Source of the DNA: Babylonia areolata
Lineage: Eukaryota; Mollusca; Gastropoda; Neogastropoda; Buccinidae
Reading direction: 5' to 3'
Length of the DNA: 64,000 nucleotides
NCBI RefSeq assembly: GCF_041734735.1
Contig: NC_134876.1
Location: forward strand, 83,680,174 to 83,744,173
How positions within the stretch are numbered: the stretch's first letter is position 1; every line of letters begins with the position of its first letter. The notes below the pieces were generated by a model, which was given only the letters and a program-made list of their open reading frames with translations, searched no databases and had not been told where the DNA came from. The translations under genes and the position numbers were made by a program. Positions 12,344 to 26,300 of this stretch are shown in pieces.

Positions 12344-12481
12344 GTAAGCGTTTGAACTTTTCCATTACTATTTTCGTATGCTGTTAATCGTTTTGTATTG
12401 TAAATGATAGACAAGTAAAAGATTTATGTATGACATATTCTGGATCATGATATATTTTGATTCGTGTTTATATTGTTTCAG

Positions 12482-12625
12482 AGCAAAGTTAAGAAAATGT
12501 GTCCTGCCCATGCAAGCCGACCAACTCGGAAACAAGTGCAGAGAACTCAGTAGGTCAAGGGAGCAAGAATACAAGCGGGATTCGCCAAAGGCTGCCCACT
12601 TGTTATTTTGCCTACTTGAACAACC
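12482..12625 (+). other. SETD2: Inferred 5' untranslated part of SETD2 exon 1
   Basis: It lies directly before the SETD2 start codon and follows an acceptor-like pyrimidine-rich sequence ending CAG at 12481. It contains two upstream ATGs (12497 and 12510). If transcription begins within it, one or both would not be in the mRNA. Confidence 0.35.
12497..12553 (+). promoter_or_regulatory. Candidate upstream ORF in SETD2 5' UTR
   Basis: ATG at 12497 with A at -3 opens an 18-codon frame ending TAG at 12551-12553, 72 nt before the main ATG. Short upstream frames commonly reduce translation of the main frame. Its relevance depends on where transcription starts. Confidence 0.3.
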
Positions 12626-12657
12626 ATGGATTTCTATGACCCAGAGTCGCCAACAGA
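12626..12657 (+). CDS. SETD2: SETD2 exon 1 (start codon)
   Basis: ATG at 12626 in a good context (CAACCATGG). It encodes MDFYDPESPT and two bases of a Glu codon. The donor is GTATGT at 12658. The match to the human SETD2 N-terminus (DFYDPEHPT) fixes both frame and start. The GT at 12662 was rejected because it would put a stop at the head of exon 2. Confidence 0.9.
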
Positions 12658-15600
12658 GTATGTATTTCACTAAACTACATTATTTTTTATGTTCATCCAT
12701 AATCACGAAAAAAAAAAAAAAAAATCAGTCGCATGTCTCATGTGATAATCCACCGCCCATAACTGTTCAACAGTTGTACTGATTACTGTTAATTGCTTCG
12801 TTACACATGCTTTTATCCAGCGTTTTTTAATCTCACGATGAGGAAAGTTAAGCTATGAAGTAAATGTAAAACGAAGTAATATTTACAGTTGAAATTTGTC
12901 AAGATGGCATTCATGTTCAAGCACAGTTGTCTCCTCTTGGCGATTGCCATTGCGTTTTAGCAGTTGCGAGGCAATATGGCTTATAATAAACTTAGGGTTG
13001 ATGTTCCATGACACATGACTTGCAAACAGAAATCTGTAATTAGGTTTGTTCTTTGCTTTTGAGTGACTCTGCGTGTGTCACAAAATTTTGTGAGACAATG
13101 TGGAGAGAGTCCCATGCTGACAAATATGTTATTACTGGATTGGAATTTGTATACATTGACAGAAAGCGAAATAAAAAAAATTCAACGCACATCGCCGCAC
13201 AAATTCATTGTTTATTTAGACCAAGTTATTCGTTGCAAGTAATTATGCCTTGCCACATATTCGTTATGATTTGGTCACATTAAATGTAAAATATATGTTT
13301 CCAAAGCAACAAGGGTGTTGTTTAAAATTCTGTTGCAAGAATCCTTTTGCTGTACGAAAAAAGAGTATTATTCATCTATTGTGTTTGGTATCCTGAGGAT
13401 GTATGAATATGCTTTTACTTTTGTTTTAGACTTTTTTTTTCTTTCGTTTTTTCAGATTAACATGTTTGAGATATTTAAGATTATTCATCTGATTATCTAT
13501 CTTAGTTTAGTTAATAACTTTGTAATTAATAATGAAATGTCGATGTTGCTTGTGTTAGAAAAAAACAAATCTTGAACACTGAACTTTTAAATAAATTGTG
13601 TCATTGCCTTTGGACTTTATACATTTTTATGTGGTTTTTGGGACATCCATTTTGGTCTCTGTTGTGCTTGGGTTATGGTGTCTCTTGGTTCCAGTGATGA
13701 TTGAAGAATGTCAACTGGGTTTGCGTGAAGGCTGGTTGGCTGCTTGATGGGGCCAATCTTGCCATCAGATCTAGTCTTGTCAGTGAATCAGTGTCAGTGT
13801 CAGTGGAATATGTAGATTAAGTGGTGATGTGTTCTAACGTCCCCCCACTCCCCTCCGCCTTCAACAATTTTTGGACCTTCAGGTATTGAAGCAGCATAAC
13901 TTGGGCAGTCTGCAAGTCCCATTTCTTTGCCATGGTGGTAGAATCGTTCACTGGAGTCTGGGGGTGCCTGTGTTTATTCTTTTGTATCTGAGTGGTTTTT
14001 GGTCAGATTCTGCTTGGAAATACATCCCATGTTATGTAAGCATTGACAGCCAAAGACCACAGCAAGCAGGTCATGTTCTGTATTGGCATTGCACTGTTTA
14101 GTTTTAGTCAGCATTTTGCTTATGAAAACAAATGTTATTCCTTCTTATATAAATGTTGCTTGAAGTCTGAACTGTGTTGCATCCACATGTATGACTGCTG
14201 CTGAGGTATGCAAGCGAATCTTCTTTATAGGTTATGTCTTTGACCTGGAAAGCCTGTTGATGTGAACTGTTCCTCTCCTGCTTTGTTTCTGTCTTCAGCA
14301 GACCTCTCAATGTAACTTTGGGATCTGACAACTTGGGTGTGCATGGAGTTGGCAAGTTCTTTATTTTAGCACATTTTTCTATGATCAGGATGCATTCCAT
14401 CAGCATAGTATACCACATCTAAACATATGATTTACTTCTCCTTGATGTAACTTTTGTCAAGATTGAAAACAAGCCATTTGCTTCTTGCTACTTTCATGAG
14501 TTCATGCAGGTTGAGATCATGGTCCTTGCTGTCTTTACTATAGTCTGTGTAGACTATAATATTATCTCACTATACCAGTTGTTCCTGGACATCGGCTTGG
14601 GTTTTAACTTCTTTTTTTTTCTTTAAATTTTTTTTTTAAATAGGAAAATATCTTGGGAGACATTGTCGCAAAGGGAGAGTTAAAAGAGGTTTTGGTCATA
14701 TGGGATTTTGAATGTGGTCAGTTTGCTGGATGATTCATCAACTGAAGCATGGTGGATGAATATCTGTGTCTGGCATCCAATCTGCTGAAAATATTTGCAC
14801 CACCAAGTTTGTTGTGGGTAGTTAATGGTTCGTTCTCTTAATGTGTTTAAAAAAAAAAATCTTTTGGGTCAAAGCATATTTGGAATGTTTCACTAGATTT
14901 TCTGCTAAAGGCCAGGGAATTGGCTTAGGCAGTTGTCTCTGGCATAACTTTTGGATTCATATGAAAAAAATCTATTTTTTTTTACAATTGTAGGGATGAT
15001 GTTGAGACACCAGCACCAGGGGCAACTGTCAAGCAGGCAGAACAACAGCAGTGGAACCTGCTTGATTTAGCCAGTGTGCCTTTGCCAGAGGGAGAAGCTC
15101 CCAAGCTTTCTTCCTCTCTTCCTCCCACTGTGACCCCGCCACCACCACCCAGTGCTCCATCCCTTCCCCCTTCTGCCCCCCTCCTGCCTCCCACCATTCC
15201 TCTCCCACCTCCCATAGAAGAGGCCGGATTGGACAGCCATGAAAGCAATCATTCAAAGAAAAAGAAAAAAAAGAAAAAGAAACATAAAGAAGAGGACAGG
15301 AACTTGTATTATGAGGTATGTACAGCTTTACTGTCATGTTGCTTGTTTGCATTTTTATTATTTAATCTGTTCAGTGCCAGGGAACTTGGCAATTGAAAGT
15401 GCTCTCCCTTGCCAGTGAATTTGAGGATTCAGGGGTAATAATAAAAATTCTAGTGCAAAAACTATATGAGATACAGAAGCAAAGTAAACATTTTTAATGA
15501 CAGAAAATGAATATGGATTCTGAATCTGAGTTTTTTTCCCCCCTTTTCATTTTGAACAGTGATGTTAGTAATTTGTGTGCACCATAATACTCTATTTCCA

Positions 15601-17337
15601 CCTCAATAGATAAGAATGACACCTGAAAAGAAAACAAACAAAATACAACTACCTGTAGAAGAAAATAAAACAGGTTGTATGTTTATGATAACAATCACAG
15701 CCTTGGTAAACTTGTAACATTTTAACTTTTAAGTGAAAAACTGTCCCAGCAATGATAAACGAGGGTTCTGTCAAGATAAAAAGTCAGCGTTATCAGAAAC
15801 TACACAGTCAATTTTTTAGCACCAAAAAGCGTCCCCCCTTTAGAGGGGGAAGCTCTTTGCTGATACTTTCTCCCTCCAGGTTGCAACTGACCCAGTAAAA
15901 TGTGTGCTGTGCATCCAGTTTGTCTGCTGTACAAAGGAGTTGGTCAACAAATCACTCAGTGATTTGGTCAGTGACAAAAAATGTGAAAAGATCAAATTAT
16001 GAGATTCCCATCAACTGTCTCTGAACCTTGGGTTTCATGAAAATTGTGGATGATTGGCTGGTGTCCAGTTCTTGCTAGATGAACACAGTTCACTTAAGTC
16101 ATGACCATGCCTCTTTTCCATGCCCTGTCTGGTCTTTGTTTGACCTATCGCCCTACACCACTTCACTCTCTTTCTTCCCCCTCTTCTTAAATTATGTGAA
16201 AGTACTGCACCCATATTTCAGTCATTGTCACCTGCAGGAATGTGTGAGGTACGTGGATAAGTGTAAATGTGCTTTTCTATTTTATTAAAAAAAGATTTAA
16301 AAAGTGCCGCTTGTCATTTGAGCGTGACTGCCACGGAAAACCCCCAGAAGACTTCCTGAAATCTCTTCAAATCCAGACAGAAAATGGGCGAGGGGAAGGG
16401 GGTGAAACTTAGATATGGTGTCACTGACAACTTCTGTTGCTATGCTTCTTGATACGCATTCCCTTTCCTTCCTGATAATGAAAAGAAAAAAGCCCATTTA
16501 TAATCTGTTCTGTGCTGTTGGAACCAACTCTTGTGCCATATATAATGCGGTACTTAGGTCCGACTGAGAATCAGTTCTCAGTTGTTTTGATGAAATCTAG
16601 TGCACTTTGAATTAAAAATAGCAGTGAAACTAACATGTACTCTGAATTAAAAACAACAAGAAACAAAAAAATAATTCACTCCTGTCCTCTGGAGCATACC
16701 CATGTTCCCATGGCCCTATGTGCCAATGTATCAGTATGTTTTTCACACTAAACCTAGTTTAAAGAGGTAACACACACACACACACACATACACACACACA
16801 CTCACACACAGAGTGGTAATTTTTGGAAAGAATCTTGAGTCGTAAGAGGTGGAGTTAGCTGGTGATTTAATGTTGTGGAGTTGGGTTTAGGAGAGTCAGG
16901 AAACATAATCCTGTTTACTCAAATCATATTTTGTTCCATGGTAACTGCAACAGGTAGAAAATCCAGTGCCAGAGGTATTACCTGTAGAAGGAGGAGATCC
17001 TGCTCTTCTGAAGGAAAGCACTGATTCCCTGCCACAACCACCTGCTGAACCTTCCAACTCCGGACCAACAAATGTTGAGCCAGCAAAAGAAGCTTCCAAA
17101 GGTAATACTCATAATACTCATACAGGCCTAGCCTGTCCAGTTTCCAGTTGTGGAATTGATTTCTAAAACTGTATTTTGAAACTTTTAATTTTTGCTGACA
17201 TTCCTTTCCTCTCCACTGTACCTCCACCAGGAATGACTGTTGTGATTTTTGGCTTGTGTGTGTGTAAGCAAAGTGGGTATGTGATACTCAGATGTCTATG
17301 TGTGTATGTGTATGTACACACACAGACATACACACAT

Positions 17338-17381
<44 letters not shown>

Positions 17382-20300
17382 ACACTCACACACACACACA
17401 CCGTGACTATTTTATCAACAGGATATGGTTTCTGTTAGAAATTAGATTTTTGATGTAAGCTAAAGAACAAAACCCTACGATGAAGAATTAGATGAAAAGA
17501 AAGCTGAACTTATTGTGTGTTTAATTTTTTTTAATTGTTATTATTTTTTTTTTTAGCAAAAAAGTGGGGCCTCAGTTGCATGCAGACAATGGAGCATCCA
17601 TGTATCTTTTTCTTTTTCCTTTTTTCCCCTTTCTTTTCTTTTTTTTTTTCTTTTTTTCTCTCTATTTTTTTTTTTAAATTTGGTGCAACACATTGCCTCT
17701 CTTCATTGGCCACCCCCCCATTCATTCACAATTCAGTGTCATTGATTTTACTACAGATGGACAATACTATATCTTGCTTTAGGGTTAGCTCATGTTACAA
17801 TCATAACTGGTTTTTTTAACTGACCTAGAGTGCTTTGTTTTGGTGCTTGTTTCTGTGCCTCTCTCTCTCTGTCACTCACTCTCGCTCCATACAATTGGAC
17901 ATGCTGGCATGGAGTATCGTGAATTTGTGTTTGTATGTTTGTGCGCATGCTCATGGAAGTGCATGTGTGTGAGAGAGCATGTGTGTGTCCATGTGTGTGT
18001 GCGTGTGTGTATGCGTGTGTGTGCGCGTGTGTGTGATATAGTGATAAAAACAAACCAAACAAAAAGACACAAAAAAACTTAAAAAGTATTATGTAGTATT
18101 TGTGATTGCATAGGTCTCTTATCTATGATTGCTGTTTATGAGTTTTCTCAATGACAATTCTCTGTCAAACATATACTGAATGTGTATGGGAGTGCCGTAC
18201 CGAAATTTGCTGATGTTCAATTTTGCAGTGAGAATTAGATGATTCAAGTATTTTACCATTTTAGAAGAAAGACCACTCTTTGCAGGAATCCCAAGTAAGG
18301 TTAAATTTTCCCCAAAAAGTAATTTTCTATGCATGACCATAATTAATTTTGTAGCAGTCAAAGAAAAAGTGTTCAACATAATCTACCTCATTAGTGCAGA
18401 CTGTTCATTTGTTGTTAACAATTCCCATTTTGAACAGCAAAATGTTTGTTTGATATATATTGTGAAAATTTTCCAGTTTAACTCCTGTAATCTGCTTTCA
18501 GCTGTTGTTTTTCTAGCTAGACCCCAGTAAGTCTTGTCTGTTGAGATTCCAAATTTATTTAACCAGTAGTTTTCACAATGGGGTATACAAGCAAACCGTT
18601 CAGTCATGCTTGTGCAAAATATTCTTGCAGTTTTTAAATTGTTGCCATTAAAACAGACACTTACATGTTCTTGAACTTCATCATAAATATAATTGGGAAA
18701 AATCCTCAGAAAAGATGTTACGGCCTGACGTACTGCAACATACTGAAGAAAAAGAGCTGGTGATGGTCCTTGAATATCCTGAACCTCTCTGAATGATATG
18801 ATGGTATTTTGGCTCAGCAAATCATGTATGTATGTTATACCTTTGACAGCCCATTTTCTAAAGTATATAACATTATTTTGATAAGTAATCCTCTTATTAT
18901 TCCAAATGCATTCCATGCGAAGATTGCCAGGGGTGCTTATTTCATTATTCAGAAGCCACACCTTCTGCAATTCCCACCAGAACAAAGAGGGGATTTCCTC
19001 CAGACCTCTAAATTTCTTTACTCCAACAGTGGAGTATAAAACAGAAAAATCTCCTCGGAATATAGAAAAGTAAATTTGTGGAATCCATGACCATTTACAT
19101 CCATTAGAAGCTTCAGACAGGCTGATCAGCCATTCACACTGAAAAGACTGTTGTAAAAGCTTCGTGTCAACCATATTTAGACCTCCTTTTGAATATTCAT
19201 TTATAATTATGTGCCTTTTAATCTTTCCAAAGGCTTTTTTATTACAGTTTTTCTTTCTCCATAAAAAGGGACAATACATAGCACTTATTTCAGTCAAAAC
19301 TTTTTCTGGAACAGAAATGGCCTGCATAACACAAATGAACTGTGATGCCAAAAAACTTTTAATCACACATATTTTACCAGATAGCTTAAATTACATCGTT
19401 TTTTGGATCACACATATTTTACCCAGATAGCTTAAATTACATCTGTCCCATGTGAAAATCATTCATTTAATTGTTTTTATTCTATCAGTCCAATTCTTTT
19501 CAGTTTCTGAAGCGCTTAACGTTAGAAAAATATGTACCCAAAATTTTACTTTCACCTGCCCATCGAAAGCCGAAACCTTCATTTTCAATATTCTTATTAA
19601 ACCCCAGCCACATTGCTTCAGACTTACTTCTGTTAATTAGCAGTCCAGACACTGTTTTAAAACTGCATAGTATGTTGAGCACTGAAGCAATATCCTCTCT
19701 GTCCTTTAAAAACACGGTAATGTCGTCAGCGTATAACAAGATTTTCATAATTTTTTGCATATTTTCATTGTGTTACATTGTCTATAGTGCATGTTTACTG
19801 TTTCTTTCAGATGAAGAGAAAACTGAACCTCAAACGCTGGCAAAGAAGCTGCTGAACAAAGCCCTTGGGAATGTTGCCAAAATGGACAGTACATCACAAG
19901 CCTCCACTGAAGAGAGCAGCAGTGCTGGTGAAACTCCTGCATCGTCTCCAATGATGGGCAAACTCAAATTCTCCATGAAGCCGTCCAGCATCAAAGTCCA
20001 GAAGATCTCCTTTATGCTTAAATCTAAGAAGCCTACACTGAAAAGCCCTGAAGATGAAAAAGAAGAAGAGACTGCTAAGATGGATAGCAGTGTACCAGCT
20101 GAAGAAACTACACTGCCAGCTCGTTTTAAAAAGTCCAAGGCAGAATTGTTTCGTCCTGATCAAGAGCTTGCTTCAGAGCTTATCTTGCAGGAACAGCTGC
20201 TAATGCAGTCACAGATTATGATCTCTGCAGCACTGCAGCAGAAGGAGATGGGCACTGGCCCAAGAGAGGAGCCGAAGAAGATCATTACAAGTGATCAAGA

Positions 20301-23300
20301 TGCGGGTGAGCAGCTTGGAAAACACCAGGGAGACACAGAGTCTGGTCAAAAAGGAAACCCAGAGGACAGCAACCACAGAGATGCAGAATTCGGTCAAGAC
20401 AAGACAACAGAAGACAAAGACACCAAAGGGAAGAACAAATGCATCGGAAGAGAACAAAACAGTGATGACAACACCAACCAAAAAAGTAAAGAAATCAAGG
20501 AAAAAGATATTGTGGCAGATGAAAAAAGTGAAAATGACACGGAAAGTAGCAAAAACAAAGAAAATTGTGAAGAAAAGCAAGAAAAAGAACCTGAGAAGGT
20601 GATAGAATCACTAAAGTGTGTTTCTGCTGATAATAAAACAACAGAATCAAGTTCACATGCACTTGCTGAAATTTCTGAACTGTACAAAGATGTTCTGGAT
20701 GACAGTGAGGGCAAGATGAAATCTGAATGTGTTTCAAAATCACTTACAGAAGGTGACTTAAACAGTTGTGTCACAGACAGTGGGTCTACAAAAAGCACTC
20801 AAGGGAAAGATGACCAGTCAGCAGAAACATATTTGAAACACAAAAAGACCAAGAATGACGGTAAAGAAAAACTCAGATCACCTGACAGACAGATAGCAAA
20901 TACCAAGAAGGAGTCTGAAAACAAATCTGCAGACAAAGAAAATAGCGACAGTAAGGAGAAGACCAGAGGTGTTTCCAGAAATACCAGTCAGGAAGATGTG
21001 GATTCAAAACGAAGTCGCAGGAACCGCAGTGAAAGCAGAGACAGAGAAAAACACAGGAAGAGTGACAGAGAAAGAGAGAGTGACAGGAGAAGAAACAGAA
21101 GTCGGAGTGACAGCAGAGATAGGAGGCACAGGCGAAGAAGCAGAAGTGACAGCAGAGACAGAGATCGTTACCGACGTGGGAGAAGAAGCAGGAGCAGAGA
21201 TAGACACAGGAGAAGCAGCCCAGACTATGAAAGTAGAAAGAGAAGACGAAGCAGAAGCAACAGCAAGAATAGGTCCAGGAGGCGGCGGAGAGATAGAAGC
21301 AGCAGTGGAGATTCCAGAGATTCACCCAAAAGAAGACGACACAAGAGCCGAAGTACAAGCCGGAAGAAGGACGTACATAGATCACACAAAACAAGCCAAG
21401 GCAACAAGAAAAGTGAAGAAGGTAGCAACAAGGAAAATATCAGTACCACAAGTCAGGTAGCCACTGGAAAGGAACCTGTGACAGAGAGCAGAACAGGTGG
21501 TGGTGGTGAACGTGCTGAGGGGAAAAGAAGGAGAGATAGAAGTGCAAGTTCTGAAACAACAGAGTTTCCCATAACAGAACCAAGAGACCAGGGCGCTGGA
21601 GCCAGTGGTGATGCAATGATTTTTCTGAAGTTAAAACATGATGACAAAAGCTGGGATACCTCTTCTGAAAGTCCAGAGCTTCAAGTGGTCAAGTCCAACC
21701 AGAAAAATGTTGTAAAATCTGATCCACTTGACCATAAAAAACAACAGTCATATACTGGTGAGTCCCTGCTCATTACATCTGAGGTGGTTCCGGAAAACCA
21801 ACAAATGAAGCAGCTTGCTGATCAGCACAATGCATCAGAAAGCATTGATATGGACAGGAGAGACCAGGCTGAGACAGAAGACGCCATCACAAAGTTGGAA
21901 AAAGAAAGCAGGATAAAGCAAGACAAAGACAGTGACAACCATGAGAAGATTGAAGTGGCACAACCACAGTTTGGTGATGAAGCAAGAACACTGGAAGAGA
22001 GAAGTGAAAGAGTTGACAAGGATGAACAAAGTGAATCACAACATGCACAAAACACAGAAAAAGGCACAGCAACAGAAGAACACATCCAAGAGGATTACAG
22101 TACATCCAGAAAGTCTGCAGAAACTGGTACTGAGAATGAAGCAGTATCCAAGAAAACAAAGGAGCCTGAGAAGGACAGAGAAAGGAAACCAGGAGAAGAA
22201 GACTCAGATGAAGAAAATAGATCCACGATGATTAACAGAAATGACAGCAAACATGAAGAAAATTGTTCAAAGCAGAAAAATGAGAGTGATGGCAGAGACT
22301 GGTATGCAAGTGACAGTGAAAGTGATGAAAGATCAAGGAAGAAAGAGAGACACGTCAGCAAAGATAAAGAAATCAGGTCACACAGAAAAGATGACAGCCA
22401 GGACAAAGAACAGAAACTGAATAAAACAGACAGAAGCAGTAGCCGAGATAAGGAAAATCAACCAAGGAAAACAGAAAGAAGTGACAGTAGAGACAGGGAA
22501 ATTAAGCCAAAGAAAAAAGACACAAGTAGCAGTAAGGATAATGACTCAAAATCCAGGAGGAACAACAACAGGGATGAGGAAATCCGCCTGAGAAGGAGTG
22601 AAAGTCTGGACAAAGAAAGCAGATTGAAAAGGAATGACAGAAGTGACAGCAGGGATACTGAAACCAGATCAAAGAAAAAAGACAGAAGCGAGAGCAGAGA
22701 CAAAGAAACTAGATCAAGGAAGAAAGACAGAAGTGATAGTGGAGACAAAGAAACCAGATCCAGGAAGAAAGACAGAAGTGATAGCAGGGACAAAGAAACC
22801 AGATCCAGGAAGCAAGACAGAAGTGATAGCAGGGACAAAGAAACCAGATCCAGGAAGAAAGACAGAAGTGAAAGCAAGAATGAAGAAAACAGGTCGAGAA
22901 AGAGAGACAGAAGTGACAGTGGCAACAGAGAGAAAGACAGTTACAAACATGGAACCAAAGACAAGGATAAATCAAAGAAGCAGAACAGGAATGATGGTCA
23001 GGAAAAAGAAAGGTTGCTGAAATGTAGGAATGACAGCAGTGATCAAGAGAGTAGTTCTGAAAAGGAAGAGAAAAGTGGAGGCAAGGATACGAAAAGCCAG
23101 TCAAAGAAAGATGACAGAAGTGACAGCAGAGGCAAAGAGAGATCCCAGAAAAGGAAAGAAAATGAGAAAAGTGAAAAAGAAAGTGGCAGAACAAAAGACA
23201 GGAATAGGAGTGACAGCTCTGATAGCAGTGAAGATAGAAGAAAGTCTTCAGGCAGAGACAGGTATAAAGAAACAAGTGCACGAAAATCTGGTCATGCATC

Positions 23301-26300
23301 AAACCTGTCTGAATTGTCTCGCAGAAAAGACAAAAGTAGAACAAGTGGGGGAGACAAAGATCAGCATGGTAGTGATAGTGACAGTGATAGGAGTGGGAGA
23401 AACAGAGGTCGCTTTCGACAGAAGTTGGGCCGTGGCCATTCCAGCTCTAGCAGTGAGGACAGTGTAGACAGGGTCCGTCAACGACGCCGTAGCAGAAGTA
23501 AATCATTCACTCGTCAGTCATATCGGTCAAAGCGAGATAGTGAAGAAGAGAAGTTACGCCAACATGCTAAAAACTGGAGCAGAGACCAAGCCAGGCGTCA
23601 CTACAAACGAAGACACAAGGCATCTGATAGTGACAATGAGAGCAGACATTCACCTGACTCTTCTTCAAAGGTCTCTGCAGTTGGTAAAGGGAATAATAGT
23701 GAAAAGAGTAAAGTGAAGCAGCTGTATTCCAGTGCTGAAGCAGTGACATTTGATTTGAAAGATGTTCTGTTGCCTGGAGAATCACCTCCTGTTCCTGCCA
23801 CTGGGTCTTCAAGCAAAGCTGGGAAAAAATCCAAGACTGGAAGCACAGCATCCAGTAAAGGTGAATCTGACATGGATCTTGAGAACTCTGACAGTGAGGA
23901 GAAATCTAAAGTTCAGGGGACAGGATTAGACAAAGGGGGATCAGACATGGATATTGATGAGTCTGATAATGACTATGTGAACATTTTGTCATTCTCTCAG
24001 ACAGAGCAGACTGATCTCCCACAAAAGCTTTCAACAGTATCAGCAGCTGAATCTTGTGAGCCCAAGCATTCAAGAAAACAATCTGATGCTAAGACTACAT
24101 CAGAAGATTCTGTTAAAAAAGCAGAAAGAAAAGTGGTGGAGAAAATTAGTTTTTCTGTAAAATCTTCAAGAAAAAGCAAAGGGATTAAATTACTCAGTAC
24201 CTCTGAAGAGCTTCAGGAACCAATTAGAAAGGACTCGAAGCTGTTCCAACCTCAAGAAACTGACAGAGAATCTGATGCTGATTTGGAAAGAATAAAAGAC
24301 AAATGTGAGGCTGAGAAATCTGACCTTGAAAGAACTCGTCAATCGTATCTTGAAGACAAGAAGGAAACTGTTGAGACAAATTTGGCTGAAGATGAAAAGA
24401 TACAAGAGGGTGTGACAGAAACAGATGGAGTTAAACCAAATTTGACTGAAGCAGAAAAGGTGAAACAAAGTGTGACTTCAAAAGAAAAAGTGAAACCACA
24501 TTTGATGGAAATTAGTGAAAGACGTGACATGGAGAAAAGCAGCATGGCACATGATGAAACCTTTGGAATTGAAAATTTCCCATTTGGCCTTGACATGGCT
24601 GAAAATAATGAAACAAGTGTGATGACTGAAAAAAGCAGTGACCACAATCATGAGACGGGTGAAGAAAAGCATGAAGATGAAGCCCAGCAAGAGGACATTA
24701 AACCTCGAGGAAGGCTCTTCCACTCAGTACCTCTGTGGGAGCTTGATAAAGAAGAAGAAAAAGCTCGTCTGAGTCGACTGGCTCCAGTTGTGCAAGTGTG
24801 GGGCTCTGTTCCCAAAAGCCAGACTCTCAGCCTTGGACTGGATTATGGAAGCACCAGTGAGGAAGAAGAGAAAGAAGACAGCTCAAACAAAAGCCCTGTG
24901 AAAGAAAGTCTTCAGAAGGAAAAGGCATCAGCATCTCTGTCAGAGGCATCTGAGAAACAGCAAGCTCAGGAAGTGGAGACAGCTCATCCTGCAGCAGATG
25001 TTTCAAAGGAGGACTCTCTAAAAACTGATCGACCTGTGGGCGAAGCACTTTTAAAAAGTTTCAAGCCCTCAGCAGAAGTTTCAAAGGAGGGCTCTTTAGA
25101 AACTGATCAACCTGTGTACGAAGCACCATTAAAGAGTTTGAAGTCCAAGTGGGATGTAGATGGCAAAGATAATTCATCAAAGAAAAACACTGATAAGCCC
25201 AGTTTTAAAGCGAAAAAACTGCCAGCTGAAAAGCTTCAGTCAGAATCATATCACGAGGAACTTGGAAGAAGACACCAAAGAAAAATTGATTCAAAGGACA
25301 GCAGCAGAAGTTCTAAGACCACTTGTCAAAAGTTAAAGGAAGACGAAGTAGCTGGTTCTGGAAAAAATGCTCACAAATCCAGTACCAGTGATAAAGAGAG
25401 AAACTCAAGGAAAAGTATGTCAGTGTCAGACAAATCTGAAGTCAAACATAAAAGGCACCCCAAAAGTTCCAGCTCTGAAGAAGAAACCTCTTCAGATTCT
25501 GGATCTGATTCTGAGGATTTGAAGAGGTCAAAGAAAATCAAGTCTAGGTGGGACAAAACTGAAATTAAACATAAAAAGCAATCCAGCTCTAGTTCCAGCT
25601 CTGAGGATGAAGAACAGACCTCATCAGAATCTTCTTCTGATTCTGAAGAAAGAGAGAGGATAGAACGAAGTAAGTTCAAGTCAGAAATAAAGCACAGTAA
25701 GCTCTCCAAAAGGCCTAACTCTAAACTGAAAGAAAAAACCTCAACTGAATCTTCCTCTTCGGAATCTTCAACTGATTCTGATGAAACCACCACAAGAAAG
25801 AAATTGAGAAGTTCTGTCTATGGACATAGAGAGAGATCTCCTCGCTCTCTGTCTAAAAATATTGAGCCTGAAAGAAAAGTGTCACAGGAAGACAATAATA
25901 AACAGTCTTCTGGGAAGAAAACAAGAGTGTCTCATTTTCAAGATGAAAAACCGAGAACAGAAGATTCATCAAAACACCAGATCTGGTCAGAAAAAGTCTT
26001 GGATAGAAATGCTACATTATCAGATTCTGATGATGGCAGAATGGCAGATGTACCATCAGCTTCAGAAAAAGCTTCAGACAAAAAGAAAACTGCATTCAGA
26101 GATATGGAGGACACATTGGAAACTGCAAAAATTAAACATAGTACCCCCAAAGAAGCATTGTCGAAGTGTGACAGGCAGTTATGTTCTGATCTAGGGACAG
26201 AACACACTAAACAATCATTGCTTCCTCATGAAGCTGTGGGTGAAGACAGAATGCTTTTAGATTCTGAGGAAAGAGGTAATCATCATGTCAAACAAGGTGC

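Larger units (their letters stand above)
17102..19810 (+). other. SETD2 intron 3, hosting a LINE fragment
   Basis: 2,709 nt, GT-AG with a strong acceptor (TTTCTTTCAG). It holds CA repeats (17318-17401), pyrimidine-rich runs (17600-17680), GT-rich sequence (17930-18032) and the antisense LINE fragment at 18110-19775, which ends about 35 nt before exon 4. Confidence 0.88.

Noticed and set aside
19471-19810. Start of the large SETD2 frame upstream of 19811
   Set aside because: This part is the complement of a LINE reverse transcriptase and lies before a strong acceptor. The phase from exon 3 (G + AT) requires 19811.
22458-23344. Long - strand open frames across exon 4 (Leu/Ser- and Cys/Phe-rich)
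   Set aside because: They mirror the Lys/Ser/Arg repeats of the + strand coding sequence and resemble no protein. They are shadows of low-complexity coding DNA.
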